Origin: Pandoraea cepalis
GTDB taxonomy: Bacteria; Pseudomonadota; Gammaproteobacteria; Burkholderiales; Burkholderiaceae
Length of the DNA: 64,000 nucleotides
Assembly: GCF_902459665.1 (NCBI RefSeq)
Contig: NZ_CABPSL010000001.1
Span: forward strand, 248,001-312,000
Direction: 5' to 3'
Within the stretch, counting starts at the first letter, position 1, and each line of letters opens with the position of its first letter. Below, in pieces: positions 9,247 to 18,550 of this stretch. The notes beneath the pieces were generated by a model, which saw nothing but the letters and a program-made list of their open reading frames with translations, was not told the DNA's origin and did no database searches. A program made the translations under genes and the position numbers.

Positions 9247-9606
9247 ATGCGTCTGCTGCTGATTTGGCTCATCAATGCCATTGCACTTCTCGTTTTGCCG
9301 CACGTTGTGTCGGGCATTCAGCTCAAGGGCATCGGGACGGCCCTGGTCGTTGCGATCGTGCTCGGCCTGATCAACGCGTTTCTCCGGCCGTTGCTCGTCG
9401 TGCTGACGTTGCCGGTCACGGTGCTCACGCTCGGGTTGTTCATCTTCGTGATCAATGCGCTGTTGTTCTGGCTGGCGGCGCATGTCGTCAAGGGCTTTGA
9501 AGTCTCGGGCTTCTGGGCGGCGCTCTTCGGCTCGCTGCTGTATAGCCTGATCTCGTGGATTCTGTCGGCGCTGGTGTTCGGCGGCGACCGCGCTACCAAC
9601 GTGTAA
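9247..9606 (+). CDS. Phage holin family protein (four-helix membrane protein)
   Basis: This 119-residue protein consists almost entirely of four hydrophobic segments (about residues 2-20, 29-47, 55-78 and 90-112) with little between them, the pattern of the small membrane proteins annotated as mycobacterial-type phage holin family (holin superfamily IV). Nothing phage-like surrounds it. The ATG is chosen because it starts directly at the first helix. The gene sits between ahcY and tlyA-metF, a position commonly seen in Burkholderiales, so it is probably a housekeeping member of the SAH-controlled operon rather than a lysis protein. Its function is unknown; the holin name reflects family membership only. 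Confidence 0.75.
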   Translation: MRLLLIWLINAIALLVLPHVVSGIQLKGIGTALVVAIVLGLINAFLRPLLVVLTLPVTVLTLGLFIFVINALLFWLAAHVVKGFEVSGFWAALFGSLLYSLISWILSALVFGGDRATNV

Positions 9607-9653
9607 CGGTCGACGCGTCGTCGTCGACCTTGTATTGCAGGAAATTCGCTGTC

Positions 9654-10493
9654 ATGTCGCAAGCCCTTCGTGCCGATCAAGCCCTCGTCGCCCGAGGCTT
9701 GGCCGCATCGCGCACCGCCGCGCAACGTCTGATCGATGCCGCACGTGTTTATTACGCGGGCACCGAAACGGCCGTGAAGAAAGCCAGCGAGGTCGTGGCG
9801 AGCGACGAAGATCTGGAAGTACGTGCCGCCGCCGACGGCCTGCCCGGCGAGGACCGCTACGTGTCGCGAGGCGGGTTGAAGCTGGCGGGCGCGCTGGCGC
9901 AAACGCGGCTCGACGTCACCGGCCGCGTCGCGCTCGACGTCGGGTTGTCGACCGGCGGTTTTGCCGACTGCCTCTTGCAGGCGGGGGCGGCGCGGGTGGT
10001 CGGGGTCGACGTCGGTCACGGGCAACTGCATCGACGTCTGGCGTGCGAGCCGCGGCTCGTGTCGCTCGAAGGGATCAACGCGCGGCATCTGTCGCGTGAG
10101 ACGCTCGATGCGCGTCTGGCACAGCAGGCGGCGGAGGGCGGCGCACAGGGCGAACCGGCGTCGACGATGGCGGCTGTCCCCGAGGCAGGCTTTGACCTGA
10201 TCGTCGGGGATGTGTCGTTCATTTCGCTCACACTGGTGTTGCCGGCCGTGGCGCCGCTGCTGGGCGCGACCGGCGATTTGCTGATGCTGGTCAAACCGCA
10301 GTTCGAAGTGGGGCGTGAGCACATTGGCCGCGGCGGCCTGGTGCGAGATGCCGCGCAGTATGCGCAAGTGGAGACAAAAATCCGCGCCGCCTGTGAGACG
10401 TTGGGACTGACGGTAGCCGCATGGCTCGACAGTCCTATCGCTGGCGGTGACGGCAACCGGGAGTTCTTCGTGCACGCGACGCGCGCGGCATGA
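9654..10493 (+). CDS. tlyA: TlyA-family rRNA methyltransferase / hemolysin-like protein
   Basis: TlyA proteins combine an N-terminal S4-like RNA-binding domain with an FtsJ-type SAM-dependent 2'-O-methyltransferase domain; the mycobacterial enzyme methylates 16S and 23S rRNA cytidines. In this 279-residue protein the S4 part covers about residues 3-65, then comes the conserved SRGGLKL (71-77), the SAM motif DVGLSTGG (95-102) and VGVDVG. KPQFEVGREHIGRGGLVRD near residue 220 is also typical. ATG 9654 matches the usual TlyA start. It overlaps a weak alternative metF start as ATGA. As a SAM-consuming enzyme in an SAH-riboswitch operon its placement makes sense. The rRNA target in this organism is not known. 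Confidence 0.85.
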   Translation: MSQALRADQALVARGLAASRTAAQRLIDAARVYYAGTETAVKKASEVVASDEDLEVRAAADGLPGEDRYVSRGGLKLAGALAQTRLDVTGRVALDVGLSTGGFADCLLQAGAARVVGVDVGHGQLHRRLACEPRLVSLEGINARHLSRETLDARLAQQAAEGGAQGEPASTMAAVPEAGFDLIVGDVSFISLTLVLPAVAPLLGATGDLLMLVKPQFEVGREHIGRGGLVRDAAQYAQVETKIRAACETLGLTVAAWLDSPIAGGDGNREFFVHATRAA

Positions 10494-10519
10494 ACGACTC
10501 TCTCGATAAAAGAACGATC

Positions 10520-11350
10520 ATGACGCAACCTTCCTTCAGTTTCGAATTCTTCCCGCCCAAGACGGCGGAGGGCGCGGAGAAGCTGCGCGCCACGCGCCAG
10601 CAACTCTTCCCGCTCGGCCCCAAGTTTGTCTCGGTGACGTTCGGTGCCGGCGGCTCCACGCAGCAGGGTACGCTCGATACGGTTGTCGAAATCCAACGCG
10701 AAGGCGTGGAGGCGGCGCCCCACCTTTCTTGCGTCGGTTCGACCAAGGACAACATCCGCGAGATTCTGCAGACGTATCGCCAACACGGCATCCGCCACAT
10801 CGTGGCGCTGCGCGGCGATCTACCGTCGGGAATGGGGGAGATCGGCGAGTTTCGTTACGCGTCGGAGCTGGTCGAGTTCATTCGTGCCGAAACCGGCGAA
10901 TGGTTCCACATCGAGGTGGCGGCCTACCCGGAGTACCATCCGCAGGCGAAGTCGCCGCGCCTGGACCTCGAGCATTTCGCCCACAAGGTGAAGGCGGGGG
11001 CGAATGCGGCCATCACGCAATACTTCTTCAATGCGGATGCCTATTTCCGTTTCGTCGACGATGCATCGCGTCTCGGTGTCGACGTGCCGATCGTGCCGGG
11101 GATCATGCCGATCACGAACTATTCGCAGATGATGCGCTTCTCGGAGATGTGCGGTGCTGAAGTGCCGCGCTGGATTGCCAAGCGTCTCGAAGGCTTTGGC
11201 GACGACCGCGACTCGATTCGCGCCTTCGGGCTCGATGTGGTGACGGCGCTATGCGAACGGCTGCTCGCGCAGGGCGTGCCCGGATTGCACTTCTATACCC
11301 TCAACGCGGCGTCGGCCACCAAGGCGATGTGGCAGCGACTCGGTCTGTAA
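10520..11350 (+). CDS. metF: Methylenetetrahydrofolate reductase
   Basis: MetF is a flavoprotein that reduces 5,10-methylene-THF to 5-methyl-THF, the methyl donor for homocysteine remethylation. The 276-residue protein begins MTQPSFSFEFFPPKT, with the family's N-terminal FEFFPPKT at residues 8-15, and carries SVTFGAGGST, HIVALRGD and the ITQYFFNADAYFRF and PGIMPITNYSQ segments of the TIM barrel. ATG 10520 is preferred; an in-frame ATG 30 bases upstream overlaps the tlyA stop but has no ribosome site and adds ten residues absent from homologues. The gene closes the SAH-controlled operon, so homocysteine made by AhcY and methyl-THF made here are supplied together. Confidence 0.94.
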   Translation: MTQPSFSFEFFPPKTAEGAEKLRATRQQLFPLGPKFVSVTFGAGGSTQQGTLDTVVEIQREGVEAAPHLSCVGSTKDNIREILQTYRQHGIRHIVALRGDLPSGMGEIGEFRYASELVEFIRAETGEWFHIEVAAYPEYHPQAKSPRLDLEHFAHKVKAGANAAITQYFFNADAYFRFVDDASRLGVDVPIVPGIMPITNYSQMMRFSEMCGAEVPRWIAKRLEGFGDDRDSIRAFGLDVVTALCERLLAQGVPGLHFYTLNAASATKAMWQRLGL

Positions 11351-11470
11351 CGCGTCGCGAAATCGTTGGCTAATCGGCGGGCGGATGGGAAGTCAATTCT
11401 AATCACAATTCAGTGATTTCCTAATCAAAAACACCACAAATAGGCGGTTTGCTAGGGATTTGGCGTGTTG

Positions 11471-11486
11471 TGGCACGGGGGAAGCT
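11471..11486 (+). promoter_or_regulatory. dppA: Sigma-54-like -24/-12 element before dppA
   Basis: TGGCACGGGGGAAGCT keeps the sigma-54 GG (11472-11473) and GC (11484-11485) at the right ten-base spacing and the full TGGCACG half, but has AA instead of TT before GC. It lies about 70 bases before the dppA start. Nothing else in the 204-base metF-dppA gap looks like a promoter. Confidence 0.35.
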
Positions 11487-11554
11487 TCAGTAATATCCCC
11501 GGTAGGCTCGGTGACAAACCGTTGCCGGGCATCACACCCGATCCCGAGGAGCCT

Positions 11555-13195
11555 ATGAAACAGACTCACACCCTGCGTTTGCTTTTGGCTGCGACGTTGC
11601 TTGCCGGTGTGGCCGTGATCCGGCCCGCCGCAGCTGTCGAAATCCCGAACAAGACCCTCGTGTACTGCTCCGAGGGCAGCCCGGTCGGCTTCGATCCGGG
11701 CCAGCTCACCACCGGCACCGATTTCGATCCTGCCGACGCCATCTACAATCGCTTGATCGCGTTCAAGCCGGGCGAGACGGGCGTGATGCCCTCACTCGCG
11801 GAGTCGTGGGACATCTCGCCGGACAACAAGATCTACACATTCCATCTGCGCAAGGGCGTCAAGTTCCACACCACGGAGTACTTCAAACCCACGCGCGATT
11901 TCAACGCCGAGGATGTGAAGTTCACCTTCGATCGCATGGGCGATCGCGACATGCCCTTCCGCAAGGCCTATCCGACGGAGTTTCCGTATTTCGTCGACAT
12001 GGGTCTGCAGGCTGATATCGACCACATCGAGGTCGTTGATCCGTACACCGTTCGCTTCGTGCTGAAGAAGGTCGACGCCCCGTTCCTTCAGAACCTGGCG
12101 ATGCCGTTCGCATCGATCCTCTCGAAGGAGTACGCCGACAAGCTGCTCGCGGCGAACAACGCTCGCGATATCGCGCTCAAGCCGGTCGGTACCGGGCCGT
12201 TCATCTTCCGCAGCTATACGAAAGATGCCACGCTGCGCTTCGATGGCAACAAGGAATACTGGAACACGAGTCTGCCGCCGAAGGTCAGCAAGCTGATCTT
12301 TGCGATCACGACCGACGCCAACGTTCGCATTCAGAAGCTCAAGCGCAACGAATGCCAGATCACGACCTACCCGCGCCCGGCCGATGTCGATGCGATCAAG
12401 GCCGAGATCGCGGCGCAGGGCAAGGCGTCGAAGCTCAAGATGCCGGACCAGGTCGGCTTCAACCTCGGCTACGTGGCGTACAACGTGCAGAAGAAGCCGC
12501 TCGATCGTGTGGAAGTGCGCCAGGCACTCGACATGGCGATCAACAAGAAGGCGATTCTCCAGTCCGTCTATGGCTCGGCCGGACAGTTGTCGAACGGCGC
12601 ACCGATGCCGCCGACGCAGTGGTCCTACGACAAGAACATCAAGTCGGCTGGCTACGACCCGGAGAAAGCCCGTGCGCTGCTTGAGAAGGCGGGCGTGAAG
12701 AACATGGAAATCACGCTGTGGGCCATGCCGGTGCAACGTCCGTATAACCCGAACGGCAAGCTCATGGCCGAGATGATTCAGGCCGACTGGGCGAAGATCG
12801 GCGTCAAGGCCAATATCGTCACGTACGAGTGGGGTGAGTACATCAAGCGCGCCAAGGCGGGTGAGCACGACGCGTTGCTCATTGGCTGGACCGGCGACAA
12901 CGGCGACCCGGACAATTGGCTCGGCGTGTTGCTCGGCTGCGATTCGGTCAACGGCAACAACTTCTCGAAGTGGTGCTACAAGCCGTTCGACGATCTCATC
13001 AAGCAAGCACGCCAGACCACGGACGTCGCCTTGCGCACGAAGCTCTACACGCAGGCACAGGAGATCTTCGCGCAACAACTGCCGTTCTCGCCCATCGCGC
13101 ACTCCACGCAGTACAAGCCGATGGCCACGAACGTGAAGGGCTTCAAGCTGAGCCCGTTCGGCCGCAACAGCTTCATTGGCGTATCGCTGGAGTAA
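11555..13195 (+). CDS. dppA: Peptide ABC transporter, periplasmic binding protein
   Basis: This 546-residue family 5 solute-binding protein captures di- or oligopeptides in the periplasm and hands them to the DppBC channel. A signal peptide covers about residues 1-27, with cleavage after AAA before VEIPNK. The family 5 pattern is clear: YNRLIAF, LAESWDIS, YTFHLRKGVKFH, VKFTFDRM and KPVGTGPF. The ATG follows GAGGAG. Length matches DppA (about 535). It is the first gene of dppABCDF, with a 229-base gap and a hairpin before dppB, a common way to keep binding protein in excess. A haem or glutathione substrate is possible in this family, so the ligand is not certain. Confidence 0.88.
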   Translation: MKQTHTLRLLLAATLLAGVAVIRPAAAVEIPNKTLVYCSEGSPVGFDPGQLTTGTDFDPADAIYNRLIAFKPGETGVMPSLAESWDISPDNKIYTFHLRKGVKFHTTEYFKPTRDFNAEDVKFTFDRMGDRDMPFRKAYPTEFPYFVDMGLQADIDHIEVVDPYTVRFVLKKVDAPFLQNLAMPFASILSKEYADKLLAANNARDIALKPVGTGPFIFRSYTKDATLRFDGNKEYWNTSLPPKVSKLIFAITTDANVRIQKLKRNECQITTYPRPADVDAIKAEIAAQGKASKLKMPDQVGFNLGYVAYNVQKKPLDRVEVRQALDMAINKKAILQSVYGSAGQLSNGAPMPPTQWSYDKNIKSAGYDPEKARALLEKAGVKNMEITLWAMPVQRPYNPNGKLMAEMIQADWAKIGVKANIVTYEWGEYIKRAKAGEHDALLIGWTGDNGDPDNWLGVLLGCDSVNGNNFSKWCYKPFDDLIKQARQTTDVALRTKLYTQAQEIFAQQLPFSPIAHSTQYKPMATNVKGFKLSPFGRNSFIGVSLE

Positions 13196-13284
13196 GGCAC
13201 CCGGCGGGCGCGTTGATGACCGCATCCGGCTGACACCGGGTGTCGGTCGCTATCTGTCGCCATCCATCGTCATCCCGGTATCAC

Positions 13285-13321
13285 GCAGGCAGACTCGGCC
13301 GCCGCGCCCGAGTCCGCCTGC
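13285..13321 (+). promoter_or_regulatory. Intercistronic hairpin between dppA and dppB
   Basis: Arms 13285-13298 (GCAGGCAGACTCGG) and 13308-13321 (CCGAGTCCGCCTGC) pair with one mismatch around a nine-base loop. There is no T-tract. It probably stabilises the dppA message or partly terminates, giving more binding protein than channel. Confidence 0.55.
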
Positions 13322-13424
13322 CGCAACAGGACAAAGGATCGTCCATGATTGATTCACGCGGCATAGCGCCATCCGTCCCCGCACAGGGGATGGGCGGTGC
13401 GCGAAGCCCCCACGGAAACCTCCT

Positions 13425-14429
13425 ATGCTGAGATTCGTCATGAGACGACTGGGCATGGTGATCCCGACGTTCATCGGCATCACCGTCCTGGCGTTCGCGC
13501 TCATTCACCTGATTCCCGGCGATCCGATCGAAGTGCTCGTGGGCGAGCGAAATCTCGACCCTGTCATGCACGCCGAGGCGATGAAGCGCCTGGGTCTCGA
13601 TCAGCCGCTCACCACGCAATATTTCGTCTATCTGAAGCACGCGGCGCAAGGCGACCTCGGGCGCTCCATCGTCACCAACGAGGGGGTGCTTCACGAGTTC
13701 TTCGCCCGCTTTCCCGCGACGCTCGAACTTGCCCTGTGCGCAATGATCTTCGCGCTCGCCGTCGGCTTGCCCGCTGGCGTGGCGGCGTCGCTGCGGCGCG
13801 GCAAGATGCTCGACCACACCACGATGGGCGCGGCCCTCACGGGCTACTCCATGCCGATCTTCTGGTGGGGCCTGCTGCTCATCATGTTCTTCTCCGTCTA
13901 CCTGCAATGGACGCCCGTGTCCGGCCGCATTGGCGTGGAGTACGATGTGCCGCACGTTACCGGCTTCATGCTCATCGACACATTGCTCTCGGGCGACGAA
14001 GGGGCGTTCAGTTCCGCGGTGAGTCATCTGATTCTGCCCACCATTGTGCTCGGCACCGTGCCGCTCGCGGTGATTGCCCGCATGACGCGCTCGGCCATGC
14101 TCGAAGTGCTTCGCGAGGACTACATCCGTACGGCGCGTGCGAAGGGACTCTCCCCGTGGCGCGTGATCGTCGTGCATGCGTTGCGCAATGCGCTGATTCC
14201 GGTCATCACCGTGATTGGTCTGCAAGTCGGCGCGCTGCTCGCCGGTGCGGTGCTGACCGAGAACGTGTTCTCGTGGCCCGGCATCGGCAAATGGCTGATC
14301 GATGCCATTCTGCGACGCGACTATCCGGTGGTGCAGGGCGGCATTTTGCTCATCGCAACGGGCGTGATCCTGGTCAACCTGCTGGTCGACGTGCTCTATG
14401 GCGTCGTCAACCCGCGCATCCGGCACTGA
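13425..14429 (+). CDS. dppB: Dipeptide ABC transporter permease DppB
   Basis: The 334-residue protein is one half of the membrane channel. It has six hydrophobic segments and the N-terminal MLRFVMRRLGMVIPTFIGIT typical of DppB/OppB. The cytoplasmic EAA-type loop that docks on the ATPases is visible as YIRTARAKGLSPWRVIVVHA near residue 230. The gene is 12 bases ahead of dppC and has a usual length for the family. It acts with DppC and the two ATPases DppD and DppF in the inner membrane. Confidence 0.92.
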   Translation: MLRFVMRRLGMVIPTFIGITVLAFALIHLIPGDPIEVLVGERNLDPVMHAEAMKRLGLDQPLTTQYFVYLKHAAQGDLGRSIVTNEGVLHEFFARFPATLELALCAMIFALAVGLPAGVAASLRRGKMLDHTTMGAALTGYSMPIFWWGLLLIMFFSVYLQWTPVSGRIGVEYDVPHVTGFMLIDTLLSGDEGAFSSAVSHLILPTIVLGTVPLAVIARMTRSAMLEVLREDYIRTARAKGLSPWRVIVVHALRNALIPVITVIGLQVGALLAGAVLTENVFSWPGIGKWLIDAILRRDYPVVQGGILLIATGVILVNLLVDVLYGVVNPRIRH

Positions 14430-14441
14430 GGGACGTCAATC

Positions 14442-15362
14442 ATGAGCGATACACCGGCTACGCTGCCGCCCCCCGCCGCCGTGACGGCCACACCTCGTGC
14501 GCGGTTGTTCCGGGAGTTCCTGCGCAGCTTCACCGCGAACCGTGGTGCAACGGTCGCGGCCATCGTGCTGTTGTCGATGTTCGTGGCGGCGATCTTCGCG
14601 CCATGGATCGCGCCGCACAGCCCCATCGAGCAATATCGCGACTTCGTGAAGATTCCGCCCGCCTGGTTCGACGGCGGCAAGCTTCAGTTCCTGCTCGGGA
14701 CCGACGAGGCCGGCCGCGACATTCTTTCGCGTCTGATCTATGGCGCACGCCTGTCGTTCTGGATCGGTCTGTCGTCGGTGGTGCTCTCGCTGATTCCGGG
14801 CATTCTGCTGGGGCTGCTGGCGGCGTTCTTCCCGCGCTGGCTCGACACGCCGATCATGCGGTTGATGGACATGATGATGGCGTTGCCGTCGCTGTTGCTG
14901 GCCGTGGCCGTGGTCGCCGTGATCGGCCCGGGCCTCGCCAACACGACCATCGCCATCGCGATCGTGACGTTGCCGGCGTACGTGCGTTTGACGCGCGCGG
15001 CGGCGATTGGCGAGTTGCAGCGCGAATATGTCATTGCCTCGCGCATGGCCGGGGCGGGCACGCTGCGACTGATGTTCTCGACGGTGTTGCCGAACTGCGC
15101 GGCACCGCTCATCGTGCAGGCCACGCTGAGTTTCTCGGTGGCCATTCTCGATGCGGCGGCGCTCGGCTTTCTTGGCCTGGGCGTGCAACCGCCGCTCGCC
15201 GAGTGGGGCTCGATGCTTGCCTCCGCACGCGATTACATGGAAAGTGCCTGGTGGATTGTGACGCTGCCGGGACTTGCGATCGTCATCTCGGTGCTCGCCA
15301 TCAACCTGGTCGGCGACGGCCTGCGCGACGCACTTGACCCCAAATTGAAGCGAATCGCATGA
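14442..15362 (+). CDS. dppC: Dipeptide ABC transporter permease DppC
   Basis: This 306-residue protein is the second channel half. After a short soluble N-terminus (about 25 residues rich in proline and alanine) it has the first membrane helix, the [20 protein letters not shown] block that marks DppC/OppC, and then five more helices. The EAA loop reads [20 protein letters not shown]. Its stop overlaps the dppD start as ATGA, so channel and ATPase are translationally coupled. Confidence 0.92.
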   Translation: MSDTPATLPPPAAVTATPRARLFREFLRSFTANRGATVAAIVLLSMFVAAIFAPWIAPHSPIEQYRDFVKIPPAWFDGGKLQFLLGTDEAGRDILSRLIYGARLSFWIGLSSVVLSLIPGILLGLLAAFFPRWLDTPIMRLMDMMMALPSLLLAVAVVAVIGPGLANTTIAIAIVTLPAYVRLTRAAAIGELQREYVIASRMAGAGTLRLMFSTVLPNCAAPLIVQATLSFSVAILDAAALGFLGLGVQPPLAEWGSMLASARDYMESAWWIVTLPGLAIVISVLAINLVGDGLRDALDPKLKRIA

Positions 15363-16363
15363 GCCTGCTCTCCATTCGAAATCTTTCGGTCGACTTCGAC
15401 GGCGCACGCGCGGTCGAGGGCATTGACCTCGACGTCGGCCAGGGTGAGATTCTTGGCGTGGTCGGCGAATCCGGTTCGGGCAAGAGTGTGACGATGCTCG
15501 CGCTCATGGGGCTGGTCGACGCGCCAGGCCGCGTACGTGCCGATGAAGTACGCTTCGACGGACGCGATCTGCTGCGCGCGTCGGCGCGCGAGCGTCGCGG
15601 CATCGTCGGCCGCGACGTGTCGATGATCTTTCAGGACGCGCTTTCCAGCCTGAATCCGAGCTACACCGTCGGCTATCAGATCGCCGAGGTGTTGCGCCGC
15701 CACATGGGGCTGCGCGGACGTGCGTTGCACGATCGCGTCGTCGAGTTGCTGGAGCAGGTCGAAATTCCCGATGCCGCGAACCGGGTCGGCGCGTATCCGC
15801 ATCAGCTCTCCGGCGGAATGAACCAGCGGGTGATGATTGCGATGGCGATTGCCTGCCGCCCGAAGCTGCTCATTGCCGACGAGCCGACCACCGCGCTCGA
15901 CGTCACCATCCAGGCGCAGATCATGGCCTTGCTGCTGCAATTGCAGCAGGATCACGGCATGGCGCTCGTGCTGATCTCCCATGATCTCGCCGTCGTGGCC
16001 GAAGTCGCGCACCGGGTGGCCGTCATGTATGCGGGGCAGGTGATCGAAAACCAGCAGGTGCCGGCGCTGTTCGATGCCCCGCATCATCCCTACACGGAGG
16101 CGTTGCTCGCAGCGATTCCCGAGCACAACCGGGGCGTGCGGCGACTGCGTACGTTGCCGGGCATGGTGCCGGGGCGCGACGATCGGCCGACGGGCTGTCT
16201 GCTTTCGCCGCGTTGTCCGTATGCCGACGACCATTGCCGCACGGTGCCCCCCGCATTGAAACCCTACGTCGGGCCCAACGCGTCGGGCTCGCCCCAGGTG
16301 CGATGCTTCAAGCCGCTGCCGCATGCGGTGGCGGATGAACAGACGACAGGAGGAGCGCAATGA
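15359..16363 (+). CDS. dppD: Dipeptide ABC transporter ATPase DppD
   Basis: This 334-residue ATP-binding subunit has Walker A GESGSGKS (about residues 36-43), the signature LSGGMNQR, Walker [13 protein letters not shown] and the switch histidine in LISHDL. The C-terminal oligopeptide-transporter extension contains [15 protein letters not shown] and a further cysteine (VRCFKP); this four-cysteine set binds an iron-sulfur cluster in some DppD/OppD proteins, which is possible but unproven here. It overlaps both neighbours by four bases (dppC and dppF), with AGGAGG ahead of dppF inside its end. Confidence 0.93.
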   Translation: MSLLSIRNLSVDFDGARAVEGIDLDVGQGEILGVVGESGSGKSVTMLALMGLVDAPGRVRADEVRFDGRDLLRASARERRGIVGRDVSMIFQDALSSLNPSYTVGYQIAEVLRRHMGLRGRALHDRVVELLEQVEIPDAANRVGAYPHQLSGGMNQRVMIAMAIACRPKLLIADEPTTALDVTIQAQIMALLLQLQQDHGMALVLISHDLAVVAEVAHRVAVMYAGQVIENQQVPALFDAPHHPYTEALLAAIPEHNRGVRRLRTLPGMVPGRDDRPTGCLLSPRCPYADDHCRTVPPALKPYVGPNASGSPQVRCFKPLPHAVADEQTTGGAQ

Positions 16364-17406
16364 ATGAAACCGTTTTCGCGACGCCTCCGGGAGTGCCGCA
16401 GGCCCCGGCCGCACATGAAGCGGGCCGCGACGGCAGCCGCGTGGTGCTCGCCGCCCACGATTTGACGCGCTTCTACGCTGTCAATCGTGGCTTCATGCGC
16501 CCACAGGCCACGGTCAAGGCACTCAACGGCGTGTCGTTCTCGCTGGCCGCCGGTCGTACGCTGGCCGTGGTCGGCGAGTCGGGGTGCGGCAAATCGACGC
16601 TGGCGCGGGTGCTGACGTTGATCGAAGCACCGACGTCCGGCAGACTCGTGGTCGACGCGACCGAGACCACGGCGGCGTCGGCGGGGGCGCTGGCGCCGCT
16701 GCGCACGCGAATCCAGATGGTGTTCCAAAACCCGTATGCGTCGCTCAACCCTCGCAAGACGGTCGGGCAGGCGCTCGACGAGCCGCTGTCCATCAACACC
16801 TCGGCGAGCCGTGCCGAACGCGGCGAGACGATCGCGGCGATGATGCGCACGGTGGGGCTGCGTCCGGAACATGTGGCGCGCTATCCGCACATGTTCTCTG
16901 GCGGGCAGCGGCAGCGGGTGGCGATTGCCCGGGCGATGATCCTGTCGCCGGCCATCGTGGTCGCGGACGAGCCGGTTTCGGCCCTGGATGTCTCAATTCA
17001 GGCACAGATCCTGAATCTTTTCATGGATTTGCAGGACCGATACGCGACGAGTTACGTATTCGTGTCGCATAATCTCGCCGTGGTCGAGCATGTGGCCGAC
17101 GACGTCATGGTGATGTATCTCGGCCGCGCGGTCGAACACGGCCCCAAGGCCGCCGTGTTCGGCAAGCCGCTGCATCCGTACACCAAGGCGCTGATGTCGG
17201 CGACGCCGGCGATCAAGGCCGCCGAGCGGCGCGTGAAGATGGCGCTGACCGGCGAGTTGCCCTCGCCGCTGCGGCCACCGCCGGGGTGTGCGTTTGCGCC
17301 GCGCTGTCCGTACGCGATAGACCGTTGCCGCGAAGAAGTGCCGCAACTGCGCAAGCTCGACGGGCGTCTGGTGGCGTGCCATCGGGTTGAAGACATTGAG
17401 GGATGA
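16360..17406 (+). CDS. dppF: Dipeptide ABC transporter ATPase DppF
   Basis: The second ATPase has 348 residues with a 25-residue N-terminal extension. Walker A is GESGCGKS, the signature is [12 protein letters not shown], Walker B is [12 protein letters not shown] and the switch is FVSHNL. As in DppD, the C-terminal region has four cysteines ([15 protein letters not shown] and ACHRV), so both ATPases could carry metal clusters. It pairs with DppD to drive import. Its stop overlaps the next gene's start as ATGA, which ties the following TraB/GumN protein to the transporter operon. Confidence 0.93.
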   Translation: MNETVFATPPGVPQAPAAHEAGRDGSRVVLAAHDLTRFYAVNRGFMRPQATVKALNGVSFSLAAGRTLAVVGESGCGKSTLARVLTLIEAPTSGRLVVDATETTAASAGALAPLRTRIQMVFQNPYASLNPRKTVGQALDEPLSINTSASRAERGETIAAMMRTVGLRPEHVARYPHMFSGGQRQRVAIARAMILSPAIVVADEPVSALDVSIQAQILNLFMDLQDRYATSYVFVSHNLAVVEHVADDVMVMYLGRAVEHGPKAAVFGKPLHPYTKALMSATPAIKAAERRVKMALTGELPSPLRPPPGCAFAPRCPYAIDRCREEVPQLRKLDGRLVACHRVEDIEG

Positions 17407-18404
17407 CGAGATTGGGTGGACCACCACGCGCGACGCATGTGAGTCGGGGCGCTGCATTGGCCGGCTGGCTGCTCGGTTGCCTGCTGATGACGTTCGCCAT
17501 CACGCTGGACGCGGCGTCGATCGTAACGCCGCAAGCCGTGGCGCCGCGAACGTTGCCGCTGGTCGTGCCCGAGCCGGGCGAATCGCCGCCCGGCGCCAAT
17601 CTCCCGTTCTACGAAGCCCGCAAGGGCGACATGACCATCTACGTGATGGGCACCCTGCACGTCGGCAAGCCGGACGACTACCCGTTTCGCAAAGTCGTGG
17701 TCGATGCGCTGCGCGTGTCGTCGGTGGTGGCGTTCGAGTTGTCGCCCGACGACCTGACGATGTCCCAGGACGACGTGCAGAAGTACGGCATGTGCTCACG
17801 CGCCTGTCTGCCGAGGCTGATCCCGGGGGCGCTGTGGCGTAAGCTGCGCGCGCGTCTCAAGGGCAATCCGGCGATGCTGGCGGAGATTCGTCACATGCGT
17901 CCGTGGCTGGCGGCGCTGCTCGTCGAGACGCTGGATTCGATGGGGGCCGATCTGCAAACGGAGTACGGCACCGAGAACCAGTTGGAGAACATCTATCGCG
18001 GGCGCATCGTCGGTCTCGAATCGCTGGCGGAGCAGATGGATGCCTTCACCGGACTGACGTCGGCTCAGCAAAACGAACTGCTGGCGCAGGAGCTGGTGCT
18101 CACACCCAAGACCGCCACGGCGCAGGTAGAGGAGTTGCACCGTCTGTGGCGGGCCGGGGATGCCGAGCTGGTGTTCGACTGGTCTCAGGGCAAGGCGGCG
18201 CAAGTGCGGCGCAACGTGGCACTGGCCGACGCCATCGACGAGCGCATTCTGTACTCGCGCAATCGGCGCTTTCTGGCGCGCATGCTGTTTCTGGCGGACC
18301 CGGGCAAGCCGGTCTTCGTCGCCATCGGCACGCTCCATCTCGGCGGCCCGCATGGGGTGCTGCAACTGCTGCGGGAGCATGGATTTTCCGTGGCGCAGCG
18401 GTAG
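17403..18404 (+). CDS. TraB/GumN family protein coupled to the dpp operon
   Basis: The 333-residue protein belongs to the TraB/GumN (Tiki-like) family, some members of which are metal-dependent proteases. Two family motifs are present: GTLHVG at residues 83-88 and GTLHLGGPHG near the C-terminus, each holding the glycine-histidine pair proposed to bind metal. A hydrophobic segment at about residues 18-37 suggests export or membrane anchoring, so the domain is likely periplasmic. ATG 17403 overlaps the dppF stop, implying coupled translation. A periplasmic peptide-trimming or quality-control role next to a peptide importer is attractive but only inferred. Homologues in Gram-negative bacteria are mostly uncharacterised. 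Confidence 0.8.
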   Translation: MTRLGGPPRATHVSRGAALAGWLLGCLLMTFAITLDAASIVTPQAVAPRTLPLVVPEPGESPPGANLPFYEARKGDMTIYVMGTLHVGKPDDYPFRKVVVDALRVSSVVAFELSPDDLTMSQDDVQKYGMCSRACLPRLIPGALWRKLRARLKGNPAMLAEIRHMRPWLAALLVETLDSMGADLQTEYGTENQLENIYRGRIVGLESLAEQMDAFTGLTSAQQNELLAQELVLTPKTATAQVEELHRLWRAGDAELVFDWSQGKAAQVRRNVALADAIDERILYSRNRRFLARMLFLADPGKPVFVAIGTLHLGGPHGVLQLLREHGFSVAQR

Positions 18405-18470
18405 TCTGAAACGGACCTGAGACAGGCGGGCGATCCGGCTAGGAATCGCCCGAGAAACAAGCCCACCCGA

Positions 18471-18518
18471 TTGACTCCCCCATCCCTGACGATTAATTTG
18501 GTCACACTCGTGTGAGTG
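18471..18518 (+). promoter_or_regulatory. Promoter and operator of the toxin-antitoxin pair
   Basis: TTGACT (18471-18476) and TAATTT (18494-18499) are spaced by 17 bp. Immediately downstream are two nested inverted repeats, CACAC/GTGTG (18503-18514) and CACTC/GAGTG (18505-18518). A repeat over the start site fits autorepression by the antitoxin-toxin complex. Confidence 0.5.
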
Positions 18519-18550
18519 GCCCCCCGCCCAAATCCTTGTCAGGAGCCACG

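Noticed and set aside
9247-9606. Prophage remnant suggested by the holin-family gene
   Set aside because: No other phage genes, att-like repeats or tRNA are nearby, and the gene sits in a housekeeping operon.
11792-13225. Long open frame antisense to dppA
   Set aside because: Composition-driven shadow with no ribosome site or recognisable domain.
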